From the NCBI GenBank assembly GCA_902536555.1, contig CACAXR010000010.1:1-32424 (forward strand): a DNA stretch of 32,424 nt, given 5' to 3'. The translations under genes were made by a program, and so were the position numbers. Positions within the stretch are counted from its first letter, which is position 1; each line of letters starts with the position of its first letter. This DNA is from an uncultured Prochlorococcus sp. GTDB taxonomy: Bacteria > Cyanobacteriota > Cyanobacteriia > PCC-6307 > Cyanobiaceae. Positions 24,927 through 32,424 of this stretch are shown one piece after another. Under the pieces are notes generated by a model that made no database searches, had not been told where the DNA came from, and saw nothing but the letters and a program-made list of their open reading frames with translations.

Positions 24927-26690
24927 TTAATTGCCAATTATTTTTTCTAGCAGGGCATTTTTTTCAAAAATTTCATTTTCTGGATCAATATCAACTTTAA
25001 TTATTACAGATTTCTGGATAGAAATGCTCCAATCAAATGCCTCTCGTAATTTTTTAAAATTTGCAACACTTTTAAAGTTTACTTGATAACTTTCTGAGAG
25101 TTTTTGCCAGTTTATTTTTTTAGGCATAAGAAATAGTTTTTTTAATTCATCTTCTTTTAAATTTTTTTTATAAATACGATTAAATATATTTCCGCCATTA
25201 TTATCTATTAGAAGAATTGTTAAATTCATGTCGACTGAATTCTCAATTAGCCAACCATTTATATCATGAACAAAAGCCAAATCCCCAGTCACGAGAAGTA
25301 GAGGATTTTTAATTCTAGAAATTCCTAATGCAAGGGATAAAGTACCATCTATTCCAGAAGCTCCTCTAAAGCTGAAACAATTTCTTGTTAAGGTACCATT
25401 TTCAGAAAAAGTGAGCCAATCTCTAATCGGGCTACTAGCGGAGAGCATTATTGGATTTTCAGCTGGCCACATTTTTGGAACAAGATTTGCAAGCTTGTAT
25501 TCAGTAATTTGATTATCATTAGTAATTTTCTCTTTTAAAATTTCTTTAATTTGCTCACCTTCCTCTATTAGATCTAGGGCTAACGATGTAAGAGGATTTT
25601 TGTTTTGTTCGTTAATTGATAATTCTTCTAACAATAGAGTGGTGAAATTTGATAGCCCAAAATCATATTCAAATGATTTTTGTATAGGGTCCAATTTTCT
25701 ATAGTTTTTTTCTTTTATAAGAATTTGTATACCTTCAAACTTTGTTAGAAACTTCTCTAAATCAATTGAAGATGACATAGGACCAAGCCTTAAAAGTTGT
25801 TTACATTTGATAAGATTCTTATGTCTTCTCAAGACTAATTCCCAATTCACAACTAATCCTCTCAAATCAGAATAAACTCCTGAGACAGGATCAGCAAATA
25901 CTGGCCAACCAGTAATTTCCTGTAATTGTTCTAAAGATTTATTGAAAGAAGATAAGTCATTTACAGAACCTTGATAGGGACCTACCAAAATAATGCCAGA
26001 TTCATCTAATTTTAAATTTTTTAAAATTTCAAAAAATTTGGTTTTATCAGACTTTATTCCAACTTTTTGAAAGACATATTTTTTCTTCAAATAAATTCTC
26101 TCAAAAACCTCTAAAACATTTTTTTTATTTAAAAATGAAATATCTAAAGGCTTATCAATAGGAATGTTTAAATGAATAGGACCAGGGAAGGTTGATATTT
26201 GTTTCTCAGTAATTCGAACTAAATTTAAGATTTCATTTTCTTGTGTTTCATGAAGTCCATTTAGATTTGTACTTAAAACTCTTCTGCAGACTGAACTCAA
26301 AAAATCTTCTTGATTTACAGTTTGATTAGACCCACAATCTTTTAATCTTAAGGGTCTATCAGCAGTAAGAAATATTATGCCTTTACAAGATCGATCTGCC
26401 TCAACTGCTGCTGGCAATAAGTTACTTACAGCAGTCCCAGAAGTGGTAATAACTAAAGAAAGATTACCTGATGCGGCAGAAATCCCAAGAGAGTGGAATC
26501 CCGCAGATCTCTCATCTATTGAATTAAAAATATTTACCAGTCCTAATTTATTCAATTCTCCAGCAGCTATTGCTATAGGTGCTGATCTACTACCAGGACA
26601 TAGTATTAAATTTTGAACTCCTATCTTTATAAGAAGATTCAAAAGTTGTAAACTTCGAAGAAAATTTTTGCATTCAACAGATGATGTCAT
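24927..26690 (-). CDS. menD: 2-succinyl-5-enolpyruvyl-6-hydroxy-3-cyclohexene-1-carboxylate synthase
   Basis: 587 aa, a thiamine-diphosphate enzyme. The N-terminal domain has [20 protein letters not shown] and [17 protein letters not shown] (with the catalytic Glu equivalent), then [19 protein letters not shown]. The C-terminal ThDP/Mg site is [15 protein letters not shown], with [11 protein letters not shown] completing the GDG-N-N motif. It condenses isochorismate with alpha-ketoglutarate early in phylloquinone synthesis. It is divergent from lepB with a 50-bp gap and followed by menB. Confidence 0.97.
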   Translation of the reverse strand: MTSSVECKNFLRSLQLLNLLIKIGVQNLILCPGSRSAPIAIAAGELNKLGLVNIFNSIDERSAGFHSLGISAASGNLSLVITTSGTAVSNLLPAAVEADRSCKGIIFLTADRPLRLKDCGSNQTVNQEDFLSSVCRRVLSTNLNGLHETQENEILNLVRITEKQISTFPGPIHLNIPIDKPLDISFLNKKNVLEVFERIYLKKKYVFQKVGIKSDKTKFFEILKNLKLDESGIILVGPYQGSVNDLSSFNKSLEQLQEITGWPVFADPVSGVYSDLRGLVVNWELVLRRHKNLIKCKQLLRLGPMSSSIDLEKFLTKFEGIQILIKEKNYRKLDPIQKSFEYDFGLSNFTTLLLEELSINEQNKNPLTSLALDLIEEGEQIKEILKEKITNDNQITEYKLANLVPKMWPAENPIMLSASSPIRDWLTFSENGTLTRNCFSFRGASGIDGTLSLALGISRIKNPLLLVTGDLAFVHDINGWLIENSVDMNLTILLIDNNGGNIFNRIYKKNLKEDELKKLFLMPKKINWQKLSESYQVNFKSVANFKKLREAFDWSISIQKSVIIKVDIDPENEIFEKNALLEKIIGN

Positions 26691-26740
26691 AATTTAAATA
26701 AATGCTTTGTGATTTTCCTTATAACTGAATTAAATAAAAC

Positions 26741-27325
26741 ATGTCTACAACTCAAGAAAAAAGAAATTCGATATTAAAGGATTTAAAAAATCTTTTAATC
26801 TGGATTTCTATAGCTTTAATTATACGATGGCAGGTTATAGAGCCAAGATGGATCCCATCCGGCTCAATGCTTCCAACTCTTCAAATACAAGATAAAATTC
26901 TTGTTGAGAAAGTAACTCCCAAAATCACCTCCAAATCAAATCTTTCAACATTAAAAAATAAAATAATTGTTTTTAACGTTCCTGAACAATTAATTAGTGC
27001 TGGTTATGAAGCAGATACTGCACTAATAAAAAGAGTAATTGGAATACCTGGAGACAAGGTAGAAGTAAGAGACGGTAACCTTTACTTAAATGATATCGCT
27101 CAAAAGAATTACATTTTTGACAAAAATATTAATTATTCTATTGGGCCTTTTATTGTCCCAGAAGAGTCATTATGGGTCATGGGAGATAACAGAAATAACA
27201 GTATGGACTCACATATTTGGGGATTTTTGCCCTACGAAAAGGTTATTGGTAAAGCTATTTTTAGATATTGGCCATTTAATAAAATTGGACCTATTCGGTT
27301 CCCTGCCCTTAATAATTTAGATTAA
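26741..27325 (+). CDS. lepB: Signal peptidase I
   Basis: 194 aa. One N-terminal membrane segment (LLIWISIALIIRWQVIEP, about 18-35) anchors the protein. The catalytic Ser is Ser42 in IPSGSMLPTL and the Lys is Lys97 in ALIKRVIGIPGDKVEV. The conserved MGDNRNNSMDSHIWGFLP block completes the S26 family. It removes signal peptides of exported proteins on the outer face of the cytoplasmic or thylakoid membrane. A second signal peptidase is common in cyanobacteria; which one this is cannot be told. The DUF760 gene follows 45 nt downstream. Confidence 0.95.
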   Translation: MSTTQEKRNSILKDLKNLLIWISIALIIRWQVIEPRWIPSGSMLPTLQIQDKILVEKVTPKITSKSNLSTLKNKIIVFNVPEQLISAGYEADTALIKRVIGIPGDKVEVRDGNLYLNDIAQKNYIFDKNINYSIGPFIVPEESLWVMGDNRNNSMDSHIWGFLPYEKVIGKAIFRYWPFNKIGPIRFPALNNLD

Positions 27326-27370
27326 TGGGTACTTGATGTTGTAGGGTTTTTATATCTTGAAGCTGTAGAA

Positions 27371-27706
27371 ATGTTTAATCCAGAATTTCTTGCTACTGAA
27401 AATAATGATCCAAACGATGAGAATGATTTAATCCAATATTTACAAAAACAATCTCCAGAAGTTTTGCAAAGAGTAGCAAAATCAGCTAGTGAAGATATTC
27501 AAGAGATTATTAGACATAACGTTCAAGGTCTACTTGGAATGCTTCCTTCAGATCAATTTGATGTAAAAATAACATCTTCAAAAGATAACATTGCTAATTT
27601 ATTATCTTCTGCGATGATGACAGGATATTTCTTAAGGCAAATGGAGCAAAGAAAAGAGCTTGAACAAACTCTTAAAAATGATGAAAACATGTCTATAGAA
27701 GAATAA
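27371..27706 (+). CDS. DUF760 protein
   Basis: 111 aa from ATG. The family signature YLQKQSPEVLQRVAKSASEDIQEIIRHNVQGLLGMLPSDQFDVKI is clear and is followed by ISSSK-type residues and LLSSAMMTGYFLRQMEQRKELEQTL, a helix ending in a charged tail. DUF760 occurs in cyanobacteria and chloroplasts; the role is unsettled. No signal peptide or membrane segment. It follows lepB on the same strand and ends 6 nt before the stop of the convergent DUF4336 gene. Confidence 0.85.
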   Translation: MFNPEFLATENNDPNDENDLIQYLQKQSPEVLQRVAKSASEDIQEIIRHNVQGLLGMLPSDQFDVKITSSKDNIANLLSSAMMTGYFLRQMEQRKELEQTLKNDENMSIEE

Positions 27707-27712
27707 TAGTTT

Positions 27713-28885
27713 TTAAAGATTTACTTCTTCAGGAATTATTCCTAGTTCAAACAACTTTTTATATAAACCTATCAAAAATTTATTATCCTCAGGAAGTTTG
27801 TCCCACTTTTGGGAATTAATTTCATTTATTAATATTTGACAATCCTCAATTGTAAATTTAATTGGCGCCGTAAAATGAGCCGGAATTAAATATTCCATAT
27901 CTTCAAGAGACTTTATATTTTCTAACCAATTTAGTAAAACTTCTTTTGAACGCGGAAAAATTAATTTTTGTAAAACTGGTGCAATTTGAATCTTAGGAGT
28001 ATCTTTACCCATTATTTCAACAAGAGAGGATTCCCAATCTTCGTCCCATAAAAAGGGATAAATACCGAAATGAGATCTCCAGTTTCTAAGATCTTTTTTG
28101 AATGAATACTTAAATATTTTTTTAAAAGGTGGAATATTTAATTTACCTGGTTTCAAAAAAGATGAAAATAAGACTAACCTTTTCCACCCTTTTTTTCTCT
28201 GTTCGATGGAGTCAATCAAAGGTTCATCTCCTCTATCTCTAGAATGAAAAAGAAGTGGAGTTGGATCAAAATTAAATATCTCAGGTGGTGTGGAGTCTAT
28301 TCCAACTATTGCGTCGGTTACGTGAAGAGTTTTCGTAGGATAATGGAAACAGCTTATCTCCTGATATCTTCCAAGTCCTAAATTCAGTGGACCTAATGAA
28401 GACCATTTAAAAGAGTTTGCATGTGGAGTACCTTCCTCAAATAGTATTCTTGATCTTTTTGATGGAATTCCTAAAAAATCTAGTGGTAGATTTATGGGGA
28501 AACTCCATTGACCAGGACAAAGCCAAATTTCTGCATCTTTAAAAATTCTTGAAAGAGCTGGAAGTCCGATCTTATGTTCTAGTCCAGAGGCACTTGGTAG
28601 AATTATTGTTTTCACGTTGCCATATATCGTAATTAATTTTTCTAACTCATTTATTAATTCTTTTGTCGGTGGCAGTGGATTTATTAGCATCAATCCATTA
28701 TCAACCTTTATTACCGTCATTCTTATTGGAACTGCAACATAATATAGTCCCTGTATTTGTTCCAAAGACCATATGTGATCAGGAATTAATTCTCTTAAAA
28801 TTGTTTTCTTTTTTCCATAAGGATATAAGGGGAATAATGGCCACCAATTCCACTTTTTATTTAAAGTTTCTTCCACCACTATCAT
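27713..28885 (-). CDS. DUF4336 protein (possible metallo-beta-lactamase-like fold)
   Basis: 390 aa. The N-terminal part matches cyanobacterial DUF4336: WWPLFPLYPYGKKKTILREL, IWSLEQIQGLYYVAVPIRMT, VIKVDNGLMLINPLPPTKEL. It then shows beta-lactamase-fold-like elements, ILPSASGLEHKIGLPAL, EIWLCPGQWSFP, and HYPTKTLHVTDAIVGID with a His and an Asp. Complete HxHxDH motifs are absent, so hydrolase activity is doubtful. No membrane segment. Its start overlaps the mntB stop by 4 nt (ATGA), so it is the last gene of the manganese-transporter operon. That context suggests a metal-related role, as an inference. Confidence 0.8.
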   Translation of the reverse strand: MIVVEETLNKKWNWWPLFPLYPYGKKKTILRELIPDHIWSLEQIQGLYYVAVPIRMTVIKVDNGLMLINPLPPTKELINELEKLITIYGNVKTIILPSASGLEHKIGLPALSRIFKDAEIWLCPGQWSFPINLPLDFLGIPSKRSRILFEEGTPHANSFKWSSLGPLNLGLGRYQEISCFHYPTKTLHVTDAIVGIDSTPPEIFNFDPTPLLFHSRDRGDEPLIDSIEQRKKGWKRLVLFSSFLKPGKLNIPPFKKIFKYSFKKDLRNWRSHFGIYPFLWDEDWESSLVEIMGKDTPKIQIAPVLQKLIFPRSKEVLLNWLENIKSLEDMEYLIPAHFTAPIKFTIEDCQILINEINSQKWDKLPEDNKFLIGLYKKLFELGIIPEEVNL

Positions 28886-29754
28886 TTATACCCAGCAAAT
28901 AATTTCTTTAACTTAAATATTCCATATCTTGGAGCGAATAAAAAAGCAAATAAAAATATAAAAGTTTGTGCCAAGACAATTGATCCACCTGTTTCAAGAT
29001 CAAACCAAAAACTAACGTAGATTCCTATCAGGCTTGAGATAATTGCACTTAGTACTGAAATTACTGTCATATTATCAAACTTATCCGTTAGTAAATATGC
29101 TGTAGCCCCTGGTGTAATCAACATTGCAACTACCAAAATAATTCCAACAGACTGCAAGCCCACAACAGCTGCCAAAGATAAGCATGTGAGGAGTAAATAA
29201 TGAAGAAAAAATACGTTAATCCCAACTGTTTTTGCATGCCTAGGATCAAAACAATAAAGCATTAAATCTTTTCTAAAAATTGATAAAAGGATTACTACCA
29301 ATAAAGAAATGAATATAGTTTGTTTTACATCTGAAAGTGATATTCCTAATGGACTACCAAAAAGAATAGAGTGCAGATCAATATTACTTTTAATCTTAGA
29401 AACCAAAACGATTCCAAGAGCGAAAAATCCAGTAAATACCAACCCAATAACAGTATCTTCCTTAACTCTAGATTTCTGCTTAATAAACCCTATCAATGCT
29501 ACAGAACCAACTCCGAAAATAAATGCTCCTAATGAGAAAGGAAGACCTAATGCATAAGCAACAACAACACCAGGCATTACCGAATGTGACACTGCATCTC
29601 CCATTAAAGCCCATCCTTTAAGAGTCAAATAACTTGATAGAAAACCACAAACAGCTGCAACTAATGAACTCATAAGAAGTGCTTTTCTCATAAAGTCATG
29701 AGTCAAAGGTTCTGTTATGAATGAATCTAAAGTTAAAAAAGGACAGAGCTCCAT
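28882..29754 (-). CDS. mntB: Manganese ABC transporter, permease
   Basis: 290 aa, an ABC-3 family permease with about eight membrane helices. Characteristic segments are GWALMGDAVSHSVMPGVVVAY (the EAA-like cytoplasmic loop preceding it), GLVFTGFFALGIVLVSK and VGIILVVAMLITPGATAYLL. I prefer ATG at 29754 over TTG at 29763; the ATG gives a gap of 12 nt after mntA. In this family the permease forms the metal path; specificity for Mn is inferred from the cognate binding protein MntC. It lies third in the mntC-mntA-mntB order and overlaps the DUF4336 gene. Confidence 0.88.
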   Translation of the reverse strand: MELCPFLTLDSFITEPLTHDFMRKALLMSSLVAAVCGFLSSYLTLKGWALMGDAVSHSVMPGVVVAYALGLPFSLGAFIFGVGSVALIGFIKQKSRVKEDTVIGLVFTGFFALGIVLVSKIKSNIDLHSILFGSPLGISLSDVKQTIFISLLVVILLSIFRKDLMLYCFDPRHAKTVGINVFFLHYLLLTCLSLAAVVGLQSVGIILVVAMLITPGATAYLLTDKFDNMTVISVLSAIISSLIGIYVSFWFDLETGGSIVLAQTFIFLFAFLFAPRYGIFKLKKLFAGYK

Positions 29755-29766
29755 ATAATTCAAAAT

Positions 29767-30531
29767 TTAGGATTCAGGTCCAAACAAGAAATCAGGTGAG
29801 ATCCCTCCAAAAGTGGTTGTTATATTTTCAGGAGTAAACACTTCAGAAGTCTCGCCATAAGCTACAACAGTTTTATTTATTAAAAGAACCAAATCACAAA
29901 ATTCACGGACATGAATCATATCATGAGTTGATAATAATATAGTTTTCCCCTCATTTTTAAATTGAATAAATAATTCAGAGATAAGTTTTTCAGTTCTTAT
30001 ATCAACACCCGAAAAAGGCTCATCAAGAAGTAATATTGACGCTCTTTGCGCAATAGCTCTAGCTAAAAAAGTTCGTTTTCTCTGACCTCCAGATAAGTTT
30101 CCTATAGGTGTAGATAAATGATCTGTAAGATCAACTCTCTCAATAGCATTTTTAACCGCCTGAACATCAGACTCTCTAGGACACCTAAAAATATTCATCG
30201 AACCATATCTTCCCATCATAACTACATCCCAAACACTAATTGGAAATTGACTATCAATTCCCTCATTCTGAGGAACATAAGCAATTGTCTGATCTTTTTG
30301 AGCAGATCTAACAGACTCTCCATTAATTCTAATTTTTCCCTTTGAAATATTTACAAAGCCAGTTAAAGCATTGAAAAAAGTTGTTTTACCAGCCCCGTTC
30401 ATCCCTACTAACCCACAAATCTGACCAGGTTTCAATCTTAAATTAGCATCATACAAAGCCACCTTACCGTTGTAATCTACGCAAATATTCTCTGCATCAA
30501 TCCTAAAATTTTGATAATTGATTGATTCCAT
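29767..30531 (-). CDS. mntA: Manganese ABC transporter, ATP-binding protein
   Basis: 254 aa. Walker A is G43-M-N-G-A-G-K-T-T, the signature is NLSGGQRKRTFLARAIAQ, Walker B is ASILLLDEPFSGVD, and the switch His is in ILLSTHDMIHVREF. It is of the metal-ion (ZnuC/MntA) type: IAYVPQNEGIDSQFPISVWDVVMMGRYG. It energises import through MntB. It starts 3 nt after the mntC stop, so it is in the same operon. Confidence 0.9.
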   Translation of the reverse strand: MESINYQNFRIDAENICVDYNGKVALYDANLRLKPGQICGLVGMNGAGKTTFFNALTGFVNISKGKIRINGESVRSAQKDQTIAYVPQNEGIDSQFPISVWDVVMMGRYGSMNIFRCPRESDVQAVKNAIERVDLTDHLSTPIGNLSGGQRKRTFLARAIAQRASILLLDEPFSGVDIRTEKLISELFIQFKNEGKTILLSTHDMIHVREFCDLVLLINKTVVAYGETSEVFTPENITTTFGGISPDFLFGPES

Positions 30532-30534
30532 AAT

Positions 30535-31434
30535 TCAAAAAAGCCCTTTTTTAATTAACTCCAAATTATGCTCAAGCATTTTTATGTAAGAACTTGCAGG
30601 TCCACTACCATCAGATAATGAATCAACAAAAAGATTTCCTCCAAAATTAGCCCCAGTTTCGTTTGCAACAACCATTTGAGATTCGTTACTTACAGTACTT
30701 TCGCAAAATACAGATGGGACATTTTTTTCTTTAACTAGTGAGATTGTTCTTGTCATTCTCTTAGGAGTAATTTGACTCTCAGCATTAACTGGCCACAAAT
30801 AAACCTCCTTTAGTCCATAATCATTTGTTAAATATGAAAAAGCACCTTCACAACTTACTAGATACCTCCTGTCTTTATTTAAGTTATTAATAAAAAGTGA
30901 GAATTCTTTATCTAACTTAGATAGTTTATCTTTATAAATTTTTCCATTTTCTTCAAATAATTTTCTTTTAGATGGCCTCAGTTCTGATAAAGAATCCACC
31001 AGAATATCTACGTATAGGATCCCTCTTTTTGGAGAAATCCAGGCATGAGGATTGGGTTTCCCTTTGTAGAAATCTTCACTGATAAAAATAGGATCTAAAT
31101 CTTCCGCAATAGAAATTCTTTTAACTTTTAAATTAGAAACAAATTTTTCAGCCCACAATTCAAATCCAAATCCATTATCAATAAAAACAAACGCATTAGA
31201 GGCATCTACCAAATCGCTTGGTGTTGGTTGGTAGCCATGAACTTCAACTCCAGGTTTCGTTATTGATCTAACAATAAAATCATCTCTAGTAACATTGCTA
31301 ATTATGTCTGCCAAAACAGTGAAACTTGCCAGTATTACTTCTTTACTTTCATTTTTATTTGATATTCGCCTGCATGAGCCTGAAGCAAGTGAAAGAAGAA
31401 GTAACAAACTTAAAAAAATAATTTTTTTTCTCAT
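30535..31434 (-). CDS. mntC: Manganese-binding lipoprotein of an ABC transporter (MntC-like)
   Basis: 299 aa of cluster A-I metal-binding proteins. The N-terminus has a signal sequence with a Cys at 21 (LLLLSLASGSC); the lipobox is imperfect, so the lipid anchor is probable, not certain. Metal ligands line up with cyanobacterial MntC: His66 (VEVHGYQP), His130 (NPHAWISP), Glu196 (SCEGAFSYL) and Asp271 (LFVDSLSD). The spacing, 64, 66 and 75 residues, nearly equals that recalled for Synechocystis MntC. Glu at the third position, and no His-rich loop, argues for manganese rather than zinc. Cys195 and Cys244 (FCESTVS), 49 apart, match the regulatory disulfide of that protein. It delivers Mn to the permease from the periplasm, feeding the oxygen-evolving cluster of photosystem II. 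Confidence 0.9.
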   Translation of the reverse strand: MRKKIIFLSLLLLLSLASGSCRRISNKNESKEVILASFTVLADIISNVTRDDFIVRSITKPGVEVHGYQPTPSDLVDASNAFVFIDNGFGFELWAEKFVSNLKVKRISIAEDLDPIFISEDFYKGKPNPHAWISPKRGILYVDILVDSLSELRPSKRKLFEENGKIYKDKLSKLDKEFSLFINNLNKDRRYLVSCEGAFSYLTNDYGLKEVYLWPVNAESQITPKRMTRTISLVKEKNVPSVFCESTVSNESQMVVANETGANFGGNLFVDSLSDGSGPASSYIKMLEHNLELIKKGLF

Positions 31435-31456
31435 ATTTAAATTTCATCCTTAGTTA

Positions 31457-32424
31457 TTATGAACTAAAAGATATTTTCATAAGTGGTTTTCTAAGATCAG
31501 AAATAAATCCTTGCCAATTAATTTTTTCTTTTTCAAAAGCTTTTTCAACAATTCTCTCAGAATTTTTCTTTATAAAATCCAAATCAGGTTCCTCTACTCC
31601 TTTTGTTATTGCCATAAAATCAGCCAAAGAACTTGATACTACTCTTGTTAAATAAGCAGCACTGACAGCCTGAAATGTTCCAGAAACAAGCCAATTTGGT
31701 CCGTGTAATTTTGTTATGCCAATTAGAGTCTGTCCACTCCATTCAATAACTCCCTGAGCGATTGCGGTCTTCAAAATCTCTTTAGATACTTTATCTAAAA
31801 TCTCAGGAGACCAATTACATCCCCATATAGACTTAATTTCTTTAATCATTAATGAATTTAGTACTGTCATCGCTATGACATCAATTGATGGGATAGGAGA
31901 TAAGAAAACAGATGTCGCGACAAGAATTTGATTTTTTCTCTGTATACCTTTTAATTGCATTCTTCTGATACCTTCAATTTCTGATTGCCAGGCAACATGA
32001 AGTTCTTTCAATAGCCTTTTTTTTGTATTTTCAATATTTCTAGATGAACTTATGAAAAACTTCCTTAACGAAAAAGGTATATTTGTTATTTCATTTTTAT
32101 TCACATCAAAAGTAATAATTTTATTAATAAAGTCACTTGAAATTTGAGACTTTAGGTCTTCTATCTGATTTTTGGCTTCTATTTCGTTGGAAATTAAAGC
32201 AACTAACCAGATTGGCATATTTTTAGGAAACTTTTCCAGCCACAAAAAATCATTTGCCGACAAAGGCAAGTTTATAAAATACAAGATTGCATCACTTTTC
32301 AAAGCTTCTTCCGGAATAACTTGAGAAGAATTGTATTTAGGCAGTTTTTCGTATAAATCAAAGTCAAACTTATCTGCTTTAAAATGACTTTTCAAAACAG
32401 ACTGACAACTCTGATAATCTTTTT
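31457..32424 (-). CDS. DUF697 GTPase-like protein, partial (5' end outside window)
   Basis: The frame stays open to the right edge (residues KDYQSCQSV upstream of the internal TTG at 32395), so the gene extends beyond the window and the N-terminal P-loop region is unseen. Visible: the end of a GTPase-like domain (SDAILYFINLPLSANDFLWLEKFPKNMPIWLVALIS), where the NKxD (G4) motif expected after the last strand appears missing, then a linker and the C-terminal DUF697 domain with QILVATSVFLSPIPSIDVIAM, GWSPEILDKVSKEIL-like helices and GPNWLVSGTFQAVSAAYLTRVV. Such proteins are membrane-associated; DUF697 has amphipathic helices. The mntC gene starts 22 nt after its stop on the same strand, so it may lie in the same transcription unit. 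Function is unknown. Confidence 0.75.
   Translation of the reverse strand, partial: KDYQSCQSVLKSHFKADKFDFDLYEKLPKYNSSQVIPEEALKSDAILYFINLPLSANDFLWLEKFPKNMPIWLVALISNEIEAKNQIEDLKSQISSDFINKIITFDVNKNEITNIPFSLRKFFISSSRNIENTKKRLLKELHVAWQSEIEGIRRMQLKGIQRKNQILVATSVFLSPIPSIDVIAMTVLNSLMIKEIKSIWGCNWSPEILDKVSKEILKTAIAQGVIEWSGQTLIGITKLHGPNWLVSGTFQAVSAAYLTRVVSSSLADFMAITKGVEEPDLDFIKKNSERIVEKAFEKEKINWQGFISDLRKPLMKISFSS

Noticed and set aside
29755-29763. TTG start for mntB three codons upstream of the chosen ATG
   Set aside because: The ATG at 29754 is a stronger start and the extra residues MNY add nothing conserved; the TTG cannot be fully excluded.
1-32424. Search for tRNA, rRNA, insertion sequences, integrases, toxin-antitoxin pairs or a defence island
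   Set aside because: By eye no tRNA cloverleaf, transposase, integrase or restriction gene was found; the helix-turn-helix-like and GIY-YIG-like genes alone are not enough to call an island.

Overview
The window is about 32.4 kb of AT-rich, densely packed chromosome. It is almost certainly from a high-light-adapted Prochlorococcus or a very close relative. The strongest evidence is a pcb gene for the divinyl-chlorophyll a/b antenna. It is supported by a plant/cyanobacterial-type lycopene cyclase, menB/menD (phylloquinone), solanesyl diphosphate synthase (plastoquinone side chain), glycogen synthase, an MntC-type manganese transporter, and many cyanobacteria-restricted small proteins (DUF760, DUF1350, DUF3721, DUF4336). 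No tRNA, rRNA, CRISPR array, insertion sequence or prophage was seen. Most of the window is core genome. The accessory-looking genes cluster between about 1.8 and 9.3 kb.

Layout. 1-3.4 kb: the 3' part of a lycopene cyclase, an SDR oxidoreductase, a GIY-YIG-like membrane protein, a glutathione S-transferase and an 85-aa unknown. 3.4-6.5 kb: a GltS-type symporter, then a strong terminator and pcb on the minus strand, preceded by the only gene-poor stretch (about 330 bp) and a 58-aa small ORF. 6.5-9.3 kb: small unknowns, including a helix-turn-helix-like protein and a TIGR02450-like protein, then hisS and, divergent from it, a decapeptide-repeat/DUF3721 protein. 9.3-17.4 kb: a DnaQ-like exonuclease and a DUF1350 hydrolase-like protein, then a minus-strand run comB, nitrilase, AMIN/Amidase_3 amidase, murI, sds, acs. 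17.5-21.2 kb: a plus-strand run aroA, mnmD-like, glmU. 21.2-26.7 kb: a minus-strand run menD, menB, glgA, murF. 26.7-27.7 kb: lepB and a DUF760 gene on the plus strand. 27.7-32.4 kb: a minus-strand operon of a DUF697 GTPase-like protein (cut by the window edge), mntC, mntA, mntB and a DUF4336 protein.

Functionally the window joins photosynthesis (antenna, carotenoid, quinones, Mn supply for photosystem II) with cell-wall metabolism (murI, murF, glmU, amidase) and central metabolism (acs, aroA, glgA). Genes are tightly packed: several convergent pairs have interlocked stop codons, and many neighbours overlap by 1-4 nt. At least five genes appear to start with TTG, one with GTG, and comB has no ATG/GTG/TTG able to give a full-length protein, which points to an ATT start. 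The observations most worth following up are the decapeptide-repeat/DUF3721 protein, the membrane-anchored GIY-YIG protein, the comB start, the conserved redox cysteines of MntC with its unusual operon partners, and the small genes beside pcb.
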